A stretch of 64,000 bases of DNA from Edaphochlamys debaryana (taxonomy: Eukaryota > Chlorophyta > Chlorophyceae > Chlamydomonadales), in contig JAEHOE010000046.1 of assembly GCA_016858145.1 (NCBI GenBank), positions 740,488 through 804,487 on the forward strand, in the 5' to 3' direction. The stretch's first letter is position 1, and each line of letters begins with the position of its first letter. The translations under genes were made by a program, and so were the position numbers. This document shows, in pieces, positions 41,740 to 56,700 of this stretch. The notes beneath the pieces are model-generated. The model did not search any database. It saw only the letters and a list, made by a program, of their open reading frames with translations, and was not told the origin of the DNA.

Positions 41740-44700
41740 CAAGCCAAGCTGGTGACCGCCAGCCGCCCGCAGCCCACTGCGCCCTCCATCATTAGCCTGG
41801 GGATGCAAGAGGGGGCGGAAGGAACGGAGGAGCCTGAGGGAGGGGCGAGGGTGCAGAGGACTCCGAGCAAGGGGTGCCCTCCTGCCCCCAGACCCGCGCA
41901 GATGCGTCGCCCCACAGCTTCGCAGCCCTTCCCCACCTGCAGCTCGCCCGCATGCCAAGCTGACGGCCGCCAGCCGCCCGCCTGCACTCCATGCGCGCTC
42001 CATCAGAAGCCTGGGGATGCAAGAGGGGGCGGAAGGGACGGAGGCGCCTGAGGGAGGGGCGTGGGGCGCAGCGGCCCTCTCCCTTCCCCAAGACCCGCGC
42101 ATCTGCGTCGCCCCACAGCTTCGCAGCCCTTCCCCACCTGCAGCTCGCCCGCGTGCCAAGCTGACGGCCGCCAGCCGCCCGCCTGCACTCCATGCGCGCT
42201 CCATCAGAAGCCTGGGGATGCAAGAGGGGGCGGAAGGGACGGAGGAGCCTGAGGAAGTGGCGTGGGGCGGAGAGGACTCCGAGCAAGGGGTGCCCTCCTG
42301 CCCCCAGACCCGCGCAGATGCGTCGCCCCACAGCTTCGCAGCCCTTCCCCACCTGCAGCTCGCCCGCGTGCCAAGCTGACGACCGCCAGCCGCCCGCCTG
42401 CACTCCATGCGCCCTCCCATCACAAGCCCGGGGATGCGAGTGGGGGCGGAAGGGACGGAGGAGCCTGAGGGAGGGGCGAGGGAGCAGAGGACTCCGAGCA
42501 AGGGGTGCCCTCCTGCCCCCAGACCCGCGCATCTGCGTCGCCCCACAGCTTCACAGCCCTTCCCCACCTGCAGCTTGCCCGCGTGCCAAGCTGACGACCG
42601 CCAGCCGCCCGCCTGCACTCCATGCGCGCTCCATCAGAAGCCTGGGGATGCAAGAGGGGGCGGAAGGGACGGAGGAGCCTGAGGGAGGGGCGAGGGTGCA
42701 GAGGACTCCGAGCAAGGGGTGCCCTCCTGCCCCCAGACCCGCGCATCTGCGTCGCCCCACAGCTTCGCAGCCCTTCCCCACCTGCAGCTCGCCCGCATGC
42801 CAAGCTGACGACCGCCAGCCGCCCGCCTGCACTCCATGCGCCCTCCATCAGAAGCCTGGGGATGCAAGAGGGGGCGGAAGGGACGGAGGAGCCTAAGGGA
42901 GGGGCGTGGGGCGCAGCGGCCCTCTCCCTTCCCCAAGACCCGCGCATCTGCGTCGCCCCACAGCTTCGCAGCCCTTCCCCACCTGCAGCTCGCCCGCATG
43001 CCAAGCTGACGGCCGCCAGCCGCCCGCCTGCACTCCATGCGCGCTCCATCAGAAGCCTGGGGATGCAAGAGGGGGCGGAAGGGACGGAGGAGCCTGAGGG
43101 AGGGGCGTGGGGCGCAGCGGCCCTCTCCCTTCCCCCAGACCCGCGCATCTGCGTCGCCCCACAGCTTCGCAGCCCTTCCCCACCTGCAGCTCGCCCGCAT
43201 GCCAAGCTGACGACCGCCAGCCGCCCGCCTGCACTCCATGCGCCCTCCATCAGAAGCCTGGGGATGCAAGAGGGGGCGGAAGGGACGGAGGCGCCTGAGG
43301 GAGGGGCGTGGGGCGCAGCGGCCCTCTCCCTTCCCCAAGACCCGCGCAGATGCGTCGCCCCACAGCTTCGCAGCCCTTCCCCACCTGCAGCTCGCCCGCG
43401 TGCCAAGCTGACGGCCGCCAGCCGCCCGCCTGCACTCCATGCGCGCTCCATCAGAAGCCTGGGGATGCAAGAGGGGGCGGAAGGAACGGAGGAGCCTGAG
43501 GAAGGGGCGTGGGGCGGAGAGGACTCCGAGCAAGGGGTGCCCTCCCTTCCCCCAGACCCGCGCATCTGCGTCGCCCCACAGCTTCGCAGCCCTTCCCCAC
43601 CTGCAGCTCGCCCGCGTGCCAAGCTGACGACCGCCAGCCGCCCGCCTGCACTCCATGCGCGCTCCATCAGAAGCCTGGGAATGCAAGAGGGGGCGCAAGG
43701 GACGGAGGAGCCTGAGGAAGTGGCGTGGGGAGTAGAGGACTCCGAGCAAGGGGTGCCCTCCTGCCCCCAGACCCGCGCAGATGCGTCGCCCCACAGCTTC
43801 ACAGCCCTTCCCCACCTGCAGCTTGCCCGCGTGCCAAGCTGACGACCGCCAGCCGCCCGCCTGCACTCCATGCGCGCTCCATCAGAAGCCTGGGGATGCA
43901 AGAGGGGGCGGAAGGAACGGAGGAGCCTGAGGAAGGGGCGTGGGGCGGAGAGGACTCCGAGCAAGGGGTGCCCTCCCTTCCCCCAGACCCGCGCATCTGC
44001 GTCGCCCCACAGCTTCGCAGCCCTTCCCCACCTGCAGCTCGCCCGCGTGCCAAGCTGACGACCGCCAGCCGCCCGCCTGCACTCCATGCGCGCTCCATCA
44101 GAAGCCTGGGAATGCAAGAGGGGGCGGAAGGGACGGAGGAGCCTGAGGAAGTGGCGTGGGGAGTAGAGGACTCCGAGCAAGGGGTGCCCTCCTGCCCCCA
44201 GACCCGCGCAGATGCGTCGCCCCACAGCTTCACAGCCCTTCCCCACCTGCAGCTCGCCCGCGTGCCAAGCTGACGGCCGCCAGCCGCCCGCCTGCACTCC
44301 ATGCGCGCTCCATCAGAAGCCTGGGGATGCAAGAGGGGGCGGAAGGAACGGAGGAGCCTGAGGAAGGGGCGTGGGGCGGAGAGGACTCCGAGCAAGGGGT
44401 GCCCTCCCTTCCCCCAGACCCGCGCATCTGCGTCGCCCCACAGCTTCGCAGCCCTTCCCCACCTGCAGCTCGCCCGCGTGCCAAGCTGACGACCGCCAGC
44501 CGCCCGCCTGCACTCCATGCGCGCTCCATCAGAAGCCTGGGAATGCAAGAGGGGGCGGAAGGGACGGAGGCGCCTGAGGGAGGGGCGTGGGGCGCAGCGG
44601 CCCTCTCCCTTCCCCCAGACCCGCGCATCTGCGTCGCCCCACAGCTTCGCAGCCCTTCCCCACCTGCAGCTCGCCCGCGTGCCAAGCTGACGGCCGCCAG

Positions 44701-47700
44701 CCGCCCGCCTGCACTCCATGCGCGCTCCATCAGAAGCCTGGGAATGCAAGAGGGGGCGGAAGGAACGGAGGAGCCTGAGGAAGGGGCGTGGGGCGGAGAG
44801 GACTCCGAGCAAGGGGTGCCCTCCTGCCCCCAGACCCGCGCATCTGCGTCGCCCCACAGCTTCGCAGCCCTTCCCCACCTGCAGCTCGCCCGCGTGCCAA
44901 GCTGACGACCGCCAGCCGCCCGCCTGCACTCCATGCGCGCTCCATCAGAAGCCTGGGGATGCAAGAGGGGGCGGAAGGGACGGAGGAGCCTGAGGGAGGG
45001 GCGAGGGTGCAGAGGACTCCGAGCAAGGGGTGCCCTCCTGCCCCCAGACCCGCGCATCTGCGTCGCCCCACAGCTTCGCAGCCCTTCCCCACCTGCAGCT
45101 CGCCCGCATGCCAAGCTGACCACCGCCAGCCGCCAGCCTGCACTCCATGCGCGCTCCATCAGAAGCCTGGGGATGCAAGAGGGGGCGGAAGGGACGGAGG
45201 CGCCTGAGGGAGGGGCGTGGGGCGCAGCGGCCCTCTCCCTTCCCCAAGACCCGCGCATCTGCGTCGCCCCACAGCTTCGCAGCCCTTCACCACCTGCAGC
45301 TCGCCCGCATGCCAAGCTGACGGCCGCCAGCCGCCCGCCTGCACTCCATGCGCGCTCCATCAGAAGCCTGGGGATGCAAGAGGGGGCGGAAGGGACGGAG
45401 GAGCCTGAGGGAGGGGCGTGGGGCGCAGCGGCCCTCTCCCTTCCCCCAGACCCGCGCATCTGCGTCGCCCCACAGCTTCGCAGCCCTTCCCCACCTGCAG
45501 CTCGCCCGCGTGCCAAGCTGACGGCCGCCAGCCGCCCGCCTGCACTCCATGCGCGCTCCATCAGAAGCCTGGGGATGCAAGAGGGGGCGGAAGGGACGGA
45601 GGCGCCTGAGGGAGGGGCGTGGGGCGCAGCGGCCCTCTCCCTTCCCCAAGACCCGCGCATCTGCGTCGCCCCACAGCTTCGCAGCCCTTCACCACCTGCA
45701 GCTCGCCCGCATGCCAAGCTGACGGCCGCCAGCCGCCCGCCTGCACTCCATGCGCGCTCCATCAGAAGCCTGGGGATGCAAGAGGGGGCGGAAGGGACGG
45801 AGGAGCCTGAGGGAGGGGCGTGGGGCGCAGCGGCCCTCTCCCTTCCCCCAGACCCGCGCATCTGCGTCGCCCCACAGCTTCGCAGCCCTTCCCCACCTGC
45901 AGCTCGCCCGCGTGCCAAGCTGACGGCCGCCAGCCGCCCGCCTGCACTCCATGCGCGCTCCATCAGAAGCCTGGGAATGCAAGAGGGGGCGGAAGGGACG
46001 GAGGAGCCTGAGGAAGTGGCGTGGGGCGGAGAGGACTCCGAGCAAGGGGTGCCCTCCTGCCCCCAGACCCGCGCATCTGCGTCGCCCCACAGCTTCGCAG
46101 CCCTTCCCCACCTGCAGCTCGCCCGCGTGCCAAGCTGACGACCGCCAGCCGCCAGCCTGCACTCCATGCGCGCTCCATCAGAAGCCTGGGGATGCAAGAG
46201 GGGGCGGAAGGGACGGAGGAGCCTGAGGGAGGGGCGAGGGTGCAGAGGACTCCGAGCAAGGGGTGCCCTCCTGCCCCCAGACCCGCGCATCTGCGTCGCC
46301 CCACAGCTTCGCAGCCCTTCCCCACCTGCAGCTCGCCCGCATGCCAAGCTGACCACCGCCAGCCGCCCGCCTGCACTCCATGCGCCCTCCATCAGAAGCC
46401 TGGGGATGCAAGAGGGGGCGGAAGGGACGGAGGCGCCTGAGGGAGGGGCGTGGGGCGCAGCGGCCCTCTCCCTTCCCCAAGACCCGCGCATCTGCGTCGC
46501 CCCACAGCTTCGCAGCCCTTCCCCACCTGCAGCTCGCCCGCATGCCAAGCTGACGGCCGCCAGCCGCCAGCCTGCACTCCATGCGCGCTCCATCAGAAGC
46601 CTGGGGATGCAAGAGGGGGCGGAAGGGACGGAGGAGCCTGAGGGAGGGGCGTGGGGCGCAGCGGCCCTCTCCCTTCCCCAAGACCCGCGCAGATGCGTCG
46701 CCCCACAGCTTCGCAGCCCTTCCCCACCTGCAGCTCGCCCGCGTGCCAAGCTGACGGCCGCCAGCCGCCCGCCTGCACTCCATGCGCCCTCCATCAGACG
46801 CCTGGGGATGCAAGAGGGGGCGGAAGGGACGGAGGCGCCTGAGGGAGGGGCGTGGGGCGCAGCGGCCCTCTCCCTTCCCCCAGACCCGCGCATCTGCGTC
46901 GCCCCACAGCTTCGCAGCCCTTCCCCACCTGCAGCTCGCCCGCATGCCAAGCTGACGGCCGCCAGCCGCCCGCCTGCACTCCATGCGCGCTCCATCAGAA
47001 GCCTGGGAATGCAAGAGGGGGCGGAAGGGACGGAGGAGCCTGAGGGAGGGGCGAGGGTGCAGAGGACTCCGAGCAAGGGGTGCCCTCCTGCCCCCAGACC
47101 CGCGCGTCTGCGTCGCCCCACAGCTTCGCAGCCCTTCCCCACCTGCAGCTCGCCCGCATGCCAAGCTGACCACCGCCAGCCGCCCGCCTGCACTCCATGC
47201 GCCCTCCATCAGAAGCCTGGGGATGCAAGAGGGGGCGGAAGGGACGGAGGCGCCTGAGGGAGGGGCGTGGGGCGCAGCGGCCCTCTCCCTTCCCCAAGAC
47301 CCGCGCATCTGCGTCGCCCCACAGCTTCGCAGCCCTTCACCACCTGCAGCTCGCCCGCATGCCAAGCTTACGGCCGCCAGCCGCCAGCCTGCACTCCATG
47401 CGCGCTCCATCAGAAGCCTGGGGATGCAAGAGGGGGCGGAAGGGACGGAGGAGCCTGAGGGAGGGGCGTGGGGCGCAGCGGCCCTCTCCCTTCCCCAAGA
47501 CCCGCGCAGATGCGTCGCCCCACAGCTTCGCAGCCCTTCCCCACCTGCAGCTCGCCCGCGTGCCAAGCTGACGGCCGCCAGCCGCCCGCCTGCACTCCAT
47601 GCGCCCTCCATCAGACGCCTGGGGATGCAAGCGGGGGCGGAAGGGACGGAGGCGCCTGAGGGAGGGGCGTGGGGCGCAGCGGCCCTCTCCCTTCCCCAAG

Positions 47701-50700
47701 ACCCGCGCATCTGCGTCGCCCCACAGCTTCGCAGCCCTTCCCCACCTGCAGCTCGCCCGCATGCCAAGCTGACGGCCGCCAGCCGCCCGCCTGCACTCCA
47801 TGCGCGCTCCATCAGAAGCCTGGGGATGCAAGAGGGGGCGGAAGGGACGGAGGAGCCTGAGGGAGGGGCGAGGGTGCAGAGGACTCCGAGCAAGGGGTGC
47901 CCTCCTGCCCCCAGACCCGCGCAGATGCGTCGCCCCACAGCTTCGCAGCCCTTCCCCACCTGCAGCTCGCCCGCGTGCCAAGCTGACGGCCGCCAGCCGC
48001 CCGCCTGCACTCCATGCGCGCTCCATCAGAAGCCTGGGGATGCAAGAGGGGGCGGAAGGGACGGAGGAGCCTGAGGGAGGGGCGAGGAAGCAGAGGACTC
48101 CGAGCAAGGGGTGCCCTCCTGCCCCCAGACCCGCGCATCTGCGTCGCCCCACAGCTTCGCAGCCCTTCCCCACCTGCAGCTCGCCCGCGTGCCAAGCTGA
48201 CGACCGCCAGCCGCCCGCCTGCACTCCATGCGCGCTCCATCAGAAGCCTGGGGATGCAAGAGGGGGCGGAAGGGACGGAGGAGCCTGAGGGAGGGGCGAG
48301 GGTGCAGAGGACTCCGAGCAAGGGGTGCCCTCCTGCCCCCAGACCCGCGCATCTGCGTCGCCCCACAGCTTCGCAGCCCTTCCCCACCTGCAGCTCGCCC
48401 GCGTGCCAAGCTGACGACCGCCAGCCGCCCGCCTGCACTCCATGCGCGCTCCATCAGAAGCCTGGGGATGCAAGAGGGGGCGGAAGGGACGGAGGCGCCT
48501 GAGGGAGGGGCGTGGGGCGCAGCGGCCCTCTCCCTTCCCCAAGACCCGCGCATCTGCGTCGCCCCACAGCTTCGCAGCCCTTCCCCACCTGCAGCTCGCC
48601 CGCATGCCAAGCTGACGGCCGCCAGCCGCCAGCCTGCACTCCATGCGCGCTCCATCAGAAGCCTGGGGATGCAAGAGGTGGCGGAAGGGACGGAGGAGCC
48701 TGAGGGAGGGGCGTGGGGCGCAGCGGCCCTCTCCCTTCCCCAAGACCCGCGCATCTGCGTCGCCCCACAGCTTCGCAGCCCTTCCCCACCTGCAGCTCGC
48801 CCGCATGCCAAGCTGACGGCCGCCAGCCGCCCGCCTGCACTCCATGCGCGCTCCATCAGAAGCCTGGGGATGCAAGAGGGGGCGGAAGGGACGGAGGAGC
48901 CTGAGGGAGGGGCGAGGGTGCAGAGGACTCCGAGCAAGGGGTGCCCTCCTGCCCCCAGACCCGCGCATCTGCGTCGCCCCACAGCTTCGCAGCCCTTCCC
49001 CACCTGCAGCTCGCCCGCGTGCCAAGCTGACGGCCGCCAGCCGCCCGCCTGCACTCCATGCGCGCTCCATCAGAAGCCTGGGGATGCAAGAGGGGGCGGA
49101 AGGGACGGAGGAGCCTGAGGGAGGGGCGAGGAAGCAGAGGACTCCGAGCAAGGGGTGCCCTCCTGCCCCCAGACCCGCGCATCTGCGTCGCCCCACAGCT
49201 TCGCAGCCCTTCCCCACCTGCAGCTCGCCCGCGTGCCAAGCTGACGACCGCCAGCCGCCCGCCTGCACTCCATGCGCGCTCCATCAGAAGCCTGGGGATG
49301 CAAGAGGGGGCGGAAGGGACGGAGGAGCCTGAGGGAGGGGCGAGGGTGCAGAGGACTCCGAGCAAGGGGTGCCCTCCTGCCCCCAGACCCGCGCATCTGC
49401 GTCGCCCCACAGCTTCGCAGCCCTTCCCCACCTGCAGCTCGCCCGCGTGCCAAGCTGACGACCGCCAGCCGCCCGCCTGCACTCCATGCGCGCTCCATCA
49501 GAAGCCTGGGGATGCAAGAGGGGGCGGAAGGGACGGAGGCGCCTGAGGGAGGGGCGTGGGGCGCAGCGGCCCTCTCCCTTCCCCAAGACCCGCGCATCTG
49601 CGTCGCCCCACAGCTTCGCAGCCCTTCACCACCTGCAGCTCGCCCGCATGCCAAGCTGACGGCCGCCAGCCGCCAGCCTGCACTCCATGCGCGCTCCATC
49701 AGAAGCCTGGGGATGCAAGAGGGGGCGGAAGGGACGGAGGAGCCTGAGGGAGGGGCGTGGGGCGCAGCGGCCCTCTCCCTTCCCCAAGACCCGCGCATCT
49801 GCGTCGCCCCACAGCTTCGCAGCCCTTCCCCACCTGCAGCTCGCCCGCGTGCCAAGCTGACGGCCGCCAGCCGCCCGCCTGCACTCCATGCGCGCTCCAT
49901 CAGAAGCCTGGGAATGCAAGAGGGGGCGGAAGGGACGGAGGAGCCTGAGGAAGTGGCGTGGGGCGGAGAGGACTCCGAGCAAGGGGTGCCCTCCTGCCCC
50001 CAGACCCGCGCATCTGCGTCGCCCCACAGCTTCGCAGCCCTTCCCCACCTGCAGCTCGCCCGCGTGCCAAGCTGACGACCGCCAGCCGCCAGCCTGCACT
50101 CCATGCGCGCTCCATCAGAAGCCTGGGGATGCAAGAGGGGGCGGAAGGGACGGAGGAGCCTGAGGGAGGGGCGAGGGTGCAGAGGACTCCGAGCAAGGGG
50201 TGCCCTCCTGCCCCCAGACCCGCGCATCTGCGTCGCCCCACAGCTTCGCAGCCCTTCCCCACCTGCAGCTCGCCCGCATGCCAAGCTGACCACCGCCAGC
50301 CGCCAGCCTGCACTCCATGCGCCCTCCATCAGAAGCCTGGGGATGCAAGAGGGGGCGGAAGGGACGGAGGAGCCTGAGGGAGGGGCGTGGGGCGCAGCGG
50401 CCCTCTCCCTTCCCCAAGACCCGCGCATCTGCGTCGCCCCACAGCTTCGCAGCCCTTCCCCACCTGCAGCTCGCCCGCATGCCAAGCTGACGGCCGCCAG
50501 CCGCCAGCCTGCACTCCATGCGCGCTCCATCAGAAGCCTGGGGATGCAAGAGGGGGCGGAAGGGACGGAGGAGCCTGAGGGAGGGGCGTGGGGCGCAGCG
50601 GCCCTCTCCCTTCCCCAAGACCCGCGCAGATGCGTCGCCCCACAGCTTCGCAGCCCTTCCCCACCTGCAGCTCGCCCGCGTGCCAAGCTGACGGCCGCCA

Positions 50701-53700
50701 GCCGCCCGCCTGCACTCCATGCGCCCTCCATCAGAAGCCTGGGGATGCAAGCGGGGGCGGAAGGGACGGAGGCGCCTGAGGGAGGGGCGTGGGGCGCAGC
50801 GGCCCTCTCCCTTCCCCAAGACCCGCGCATCTGCGTCGCCCCACAGCTTCGCAGCCCTTCCCCACCTGCAGCTCGCCCGCATGCCAAGCTGACGGCCGCC
50901 AGCCGCCCGCCTGCACTCCATGCGCGCTCCATCAGACCCCTGGGAATGCAAGAGGGGGCGGAAGGGACGGAGGAGCCTGAGGGAGGGGCGAGGGTGCAGA
51001 GGACTCCGAGCAAGGGGTGCCCTCCTGCCCCCAGACCCGCGCAGATGCGTCGCCCCACAGCTTCGCAGCCCTTCCCCACCTGCAGCTCGCCCGCGTGCCA
51101 AGCTGACGGCCGCCAGCCGCCCGCCTGCACTCCATGCGCCCTCCATCAGAAGCCTGGGGATGCAAGCGGGGGCGGAAGGGACGGAGGCGCCTGAGGGAGG
51201 GGCGTGGGGCGCAGCGGCCCTCTCCCTTCCCCAAGACCCGCGCAGATGCGTCGCCCCACAGCTTCGCAGCCCTTCCCCACCTGCAGCTCGCCCGCGTGCC
51301 AAGCTGACGGCCGCCAGCCGCCCGCCTGCACTCCATGCGCGCTCCATCAGACGCCTGGGGATGCAAGAGGGGGCGGAAGGGACGGAGGCGCCTGAGGGAG
51401 GGGCGTGGGGCGCAGCGGCCCTCTCCCTTCCCCAAGACCCGCGCATCTGCGTCGCCCCACAGCTTCGCAGCCCTTCCCCACCTGCAGCTCGCCCGCATGC
51501 CAAGCTTACGGCCGCCAGCCGCCAGCCTGCACTCCATGCGCGCTCCATCAGAAGCCTGGGGATGCAAGAGGGGGCGGAAGGGACGGAGGAGCCTGAGGGA
51601 GGGGCGTGGGGCGCAGCGGCCCTCTCCCTTCCCCAAGACCCGCGCAGATGCGTCGCCCCACAGCTTCGCAGCCCTTCCCCACCTGCAGCTCGCCCGCGTG
51701 CCAAGCTGACGGCCGCCAGCCGCCCGCCTGCACTCCATGCGCCCTCCATCAGAAGCCTGGGGATGCAAGCGGGGGCGGAAGGGACGGAGGCGCCTGAGGG
51801 AGGGGCGTGGGGCGCAGCGGCCCTCTCCCTTCCCCAAGACCCGCGCATCTGCGTCGCCCCACAGCTTCGCAGCCCTTCCCCACCTGCAGCTCGCCCGCAT
51901 GCCAAGCTGACGGCCGCCAGCCGCCCGCCTGCACTCCATGCGCGCTCCATCAGAAGCCTGGGGATGCAAGAGGGGGCGGAAGGGACGGAGGAGCCTGAGG
52001 GAGGGGCGAGGGTGCAGAGGACTCCGAGCAAGGGGTGCCCTCCTGCCCCCAGACCCGCGCAGATGCGTCGCCCCACAGCTTCGCAGCCCTTCCCCACCTG
52101 CAGCTCGCCCGCGTGCCAAGCTGACGGCCGCCAGCCGCCAGCCTGCACTCCATGCGCGCTCCATCAGAAGCCTGGGGATGCAAGAGGGGGCGGAAGGGAC
52201 GGAGGAGCCTGAGGGAGGGGCGTGGGGCGCAGCGGCCCTCTCCCTTCCCCAAGACCCACGCAGATGCGTCGCCCCACAGCTTCGCAGCCCTTCCCCACCT
52301 GCAGCTCGCCTGCATGCCAAGCTGACGGCCGCCAGCCGCCAGCCTGCACTCCATGCGCGCTCCATCAGAAGCCTGGGGATGCAAGAGGTGGCGGAAGGGA
52401 CGGAGGAGCCTGAGGGAGGGGCGTGGGGCGCAGCGGCCCTCTCCCTTCCCCAAGACCCGCGCATCTGCGTCGCCCCACAGCTTCGCAGCCCTTCCCCACC
52501 TGCAGCTCGCCCGCGTGCCAAGCTGACGGCCGCCAGCCGCCCGCCTGCACTCCATGCGCGCTCCATCAGAAGCCTGGGGATGCAAGAGGGGGCGGAAGGG
52601 ACGGAGGAGCCTGAGGGAGGGGCGAGGAAGCAGAGGACTCCGAGCAAGGGGTGCCCTCCTGCCCCCAGACCCGCGCATCTGCGTCGCCCCACAGCTTCGC
52701 AGCCCTTCCCCACCTGCAGCTCGCCCGCGTGCCAAGCTGACGACCGCCAGCCGCCCGCCTGCACTCCATGCGCGCTCCATCAGAAGCCTGGGGATGCAAG
52801 AGGGGGCGGAAGGGACGGAGGAGCCTGAGGGAGGGGCGAGGGTGCAGAGGACTCCGAGCAAGGGGTGCCCTCCTGCCCCCAGACCCGCGCAGATGCGTCG
52901 CCCCACAGCTTCGCAGCCCTTCCCCACCTGCAGCTCGCCCGCATGCCAAGCTGACGACCGCCAGCCGCCCGCCTGCACTCCATGCGCGCTCCATCAGAAG
53001 CCTGGGGATGCAAGAGGGGGCGGAAGGGACGGAGGCGCCTGAGGGAGGGGCGTGGGGCGCAGCGGCCCTCTCCCTTCCCCAACACCCGCGCATCTGCGTC
53101 GCCCCACAGCTTCGCAGCCCTTCCCCACCTGCAGCTCGCCCGCATGCCAAGGTGACGGCCGCCAGCCGCCCGCCTGCACTCCATGCGCGCTCCATCAGAA
53201 GCCTGGGGATGCAAGAGGGGGCGGAAGGGACGGAGGAGCCTGAGGGAGGGGCGTGGGGCGCAGCGGCCCTCTCCCTTCCCCAAGACCCGCGCATCTGCGT
53301 CGCCCCACAGCTTCGCAGCCCTTCCCCACCTGCAGCTCGCCCGCATGCCAAGCTGACGGCCGCCAGCCGCCCGCCTGCACTCCATGCGCGCTCCATCAGA
53401 AGCCTGGGGATGCAAGAGGGGGCGGAAGGGACGGAGGAGCCTGAGGGAGGGGCGTGGGGCGCAGCGGCCCTCTCCCTTCCCCCAGACCCGCGCATCTGCG
53501 TCGCCCCACAGCTTCGCAGCCCTTCCCCACCTGCAGCTCGCCCGCGTGCCAAGCTGACGGCCGCCAGCCGCCCGCCTGCACTCCATGCGCGCTCCATCAG
53601 AAGCCTGGGAATGCAAGAGGGGGCGGAAGGGACGGAGGAGCCTGAGGAAGTGGCGTGGGGCGGAGATGACTCCGAGCAAGGGGTGCCCTCCTGCCCCCAG

Positions 53701-56700
53701 ACCCGCGCATCTGCGTCGCCCCACAGCTTCGCAGCCCTTCCCCACCTGCAGCTCGCCCGCGTGCCAAGCTGACGGCCGCCAGCCGCCCGCCTGCACTCCA
53801 TGCGCGCTCCATCAGAAGCCTGGGGATGCAAGAGGGGGCGGAAGGGACGGAGGAGCCTGAGGGAGGGGCGTGGGGCGGAGAGGACTCCGAGCAAGGGGTG
53901 CCCTCCTGCCCCCAGACCCGCGCATCTGCGTCGCCCCACAGCTTCGCAGCCCTTCCCCACCTGCAGCTCGCCCGCATGCCAAGCTGACGGCCGCCAGCCG
54001 CCCGCCTGCACTCCATGCGCGCTCCATCAGAAGCCTGGGGATGCAAGAGGGGGCGGAAGGGACGGAGGAGCCTGAGGGAGGGGCGAGGGTGCAGAGGACT
54101 CCGAGCAAGGGGTGCCCTCCTGCCCCCAGACCCGCGCAGATGCGTCGCCCCACAGCTTCGCAGCCCTTCCCCACCTGCAGCTCGCCCGCATGCCAAGCTG
54201 ACGGCCGCCAGCCGCCAGCCTGCACTCCATGCGCGCTCCATCAGAAGCCTGGGGATGCAAGAGGGGGCGGAAGGGACGGAGGAGCCTGAGGGAGGGGCGA
54301 GGGTGCAGAGGACTCCGAGCAAGGGGTGCCCTCCTGCCCCCAGACCCGCGCATCTGCGTCGCCCCACAGCTTCGCAGCCCTTCCCCACCTGCAGCTCGCC
54401 CGCGTGCCAAGCTGACGACCGCCAGCCGCCAGCCTGCACTCCATGCGCGCTCCATCAGAAGCCTGGGGATGCAAGAGGGGGCGGAAGGGACGGAGGAGCC
54501 TGAGGGAGGGGCGTGGGGCGCAGCGGCCCTCTCCCTTCCCCAAGACCCGCACATCTGCGTCGCCCCACAGCTTCGCAGCCCTTCCCCACCTGCAGCTCGC
54601 CCGCGTGCCAAGCTGACGACCGCCAGCCGCCCGCCTGCACTCCATGCGCGCTCCATCAGAAGCCTGGGGATGCAAGAGGGGGCGGAAGGGACGGAGGAGC
54701 CTGAGGGAGGGGCGAGGGTGCAGAGGACTCCGAGCAAGGGGTGCCCTCCTGCCCCCAGACCCGCGCAGATGCGTCGCCCCACAGCTTCGCAGCCCTTCCC
54801 CACCTGCAGCTCGCCCGCATGCCAAGCTGACGGCCGCCAGCCGCCCGCCTGCACTCCATGCGCGCTCCATCAGAAGCCTGGGGATGCAAGAGGGGGCGGA
54901 AGGGACGGAGGAGCCTGAGGGAGGGGCGTGGGGCGCAGCGGCCCTCTCCCTTCCCCAAGACCCGCGCATCTGCGTCGCCCCACAGCTTCGCAGCCCTTCC
55001 CCACCTGCAGCTCGCCCGCATGCCAAGCTGACGGCCGCCAGCCGCCCGCCTGCACTCCATGCGCGCTCCATCAGACGCCTGGGGATGCAAGAGGGGGCGG
55101 AAGGGACGGAGGAGCCTGAGGGAGGGGCGTGGGGCGCAGCGGCCCTCTCCCTTCCCGCAGACCCGCGCATCTGCGTCGCCCCACAGCTTCGCAGCCCTTC
55201 CCCACCTGCAGCTCGCCCGCGTGCCAAGCTGACGGCCGCCAGCCGCCCGCCTGCACTCCATGCGCGCTCCATCAGACGCCTGGGAATGCAAGAGGGGGCG
55301 GAAGGGACGGAGGAGCCTGAGGAAGTGGCGTGGGGCGGAGAGGACTCCGAGCAAGGGGTGCCCTCCTGCCCCCAGACCCGCGCATCTGCGTCGCCCCACA
55401 GCTTCGCAGCCCTTCCCCACCTGCAGCTCGCCCGCGTGCCAAGCTGACGACCGCCAGCCGCCCGCCTGCACTCCATGCGCGCTCCATCAGACCCCTGGGA
55501 ATGCAAGAGGGGGCGGAAGGGACGGAGGAGCCTGAGGGAGGGGCGTGGGGCGGAGAGGACTCCGAGCAAGGGGTGCCCTCCTGCCCCCAGACCCGCGCAT
55601 CTGCGTCGCCCCACAGCTTCGCAGCCCTTCCCCACCTGCAGCTCGCCCGCGTGCCAAGCTGACGGCCGCCAGCCGCCAGCCTGCACTCCATGCGCGCTCC
55701 ATCAGAAGCCTGGGGATGCAAGAGGGGGCGGAAGGGACGGAGGAGCCTGAGGGAGGGGCGTGGGGCGCAGCGGCCCTCTCCCTTCCCCAAGACCCGCACA
55801 TCTGCGTCGCCCCACAGCTTCGCAGCCCTTCCCACCTGCAGCTCGCCCGCGTGCCAAGCTGACGACCGCCAGCCGCCCGCCTGCACTCCATGCGCGCTCC
55901 ATCAGAAGCCTGGGGATGCAAGAGGGGGCGGAAGGGACGGAGGAGCCTGAGGGAGGGGCGAGGGTGCAGAGGACTCCGAGCAAGGGGTGCCCTCCTGCCC
56001 CCAGACCCGCGCAGATGCGTCGCCCCACAGCTTCGCAGCCCTTCCCCACCTGCAGCTCGCCCGCATGCCAAGCTGACGGCCGCCAGCCGCCCGCCTGCAC
56101 TCCATGCGCGCTCCATCAGAAGCCTGGGGATGCAAGAGGGGGCGGAAGGGACGGAGGAGCCTGAGGGAGGGGCGTGGGGCGCAGCGGCCCTCTCCCTTCC
56201 CCAAGACCCGCGCATCTGCGTCGCCCCACAGCTTCGCAGCCCTTCCCACCTGCAGCTCGCCCGCATGCCAAGCTGACGGCCGCCAGCCGCCCGCCTGCAC
56301 TCCATGCGCGCTCCATCAGACGCCTGGGGATGCAAGAGGGGGCAGAAGGGACGGAGGAGCCTGAGGGAGGGGCGTGGGGCGCAGCGGCCCTCTCCCTTCC
56401 CGCAGACCCGCGCATCTGCGTCGCCCCACAGCTTCGCAGCCCTTCCCCACCTGCAGCTCGCCCGCGTGCCAGCTGACGGCCGCCAGCCGCCCGCCTGCAC
56501 TCCATGCGCGCTCCATCAGACGCCTGGGAATGCAAGAGGGGGCGGAAGGGACGGAGGAGCCTGAGGAAGTGGCGTGGGGCGGAGAGGACTCCGAGCAAGG
56601 GGTGCCCTCCTGCCCCAGACCCGCGCATCTGCGTCGCCCCACAGCTTCGCAGCCCTTCCCCACCTGCAGCTCGCCCGCGTGCCAAGCTGACGGCCGCCAG

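Noticed and set aside
44230..47193. Very long open frames (up to 987 codons, both strands) in the satellite
   Set aside because: They simply repeat the unit's translation (for example MQAGGWRPSAWHAGELQVGK). They shift frame with each 214-bp unit and are open on both strands because the unit lacks stops. No non-repetitive domain is present.
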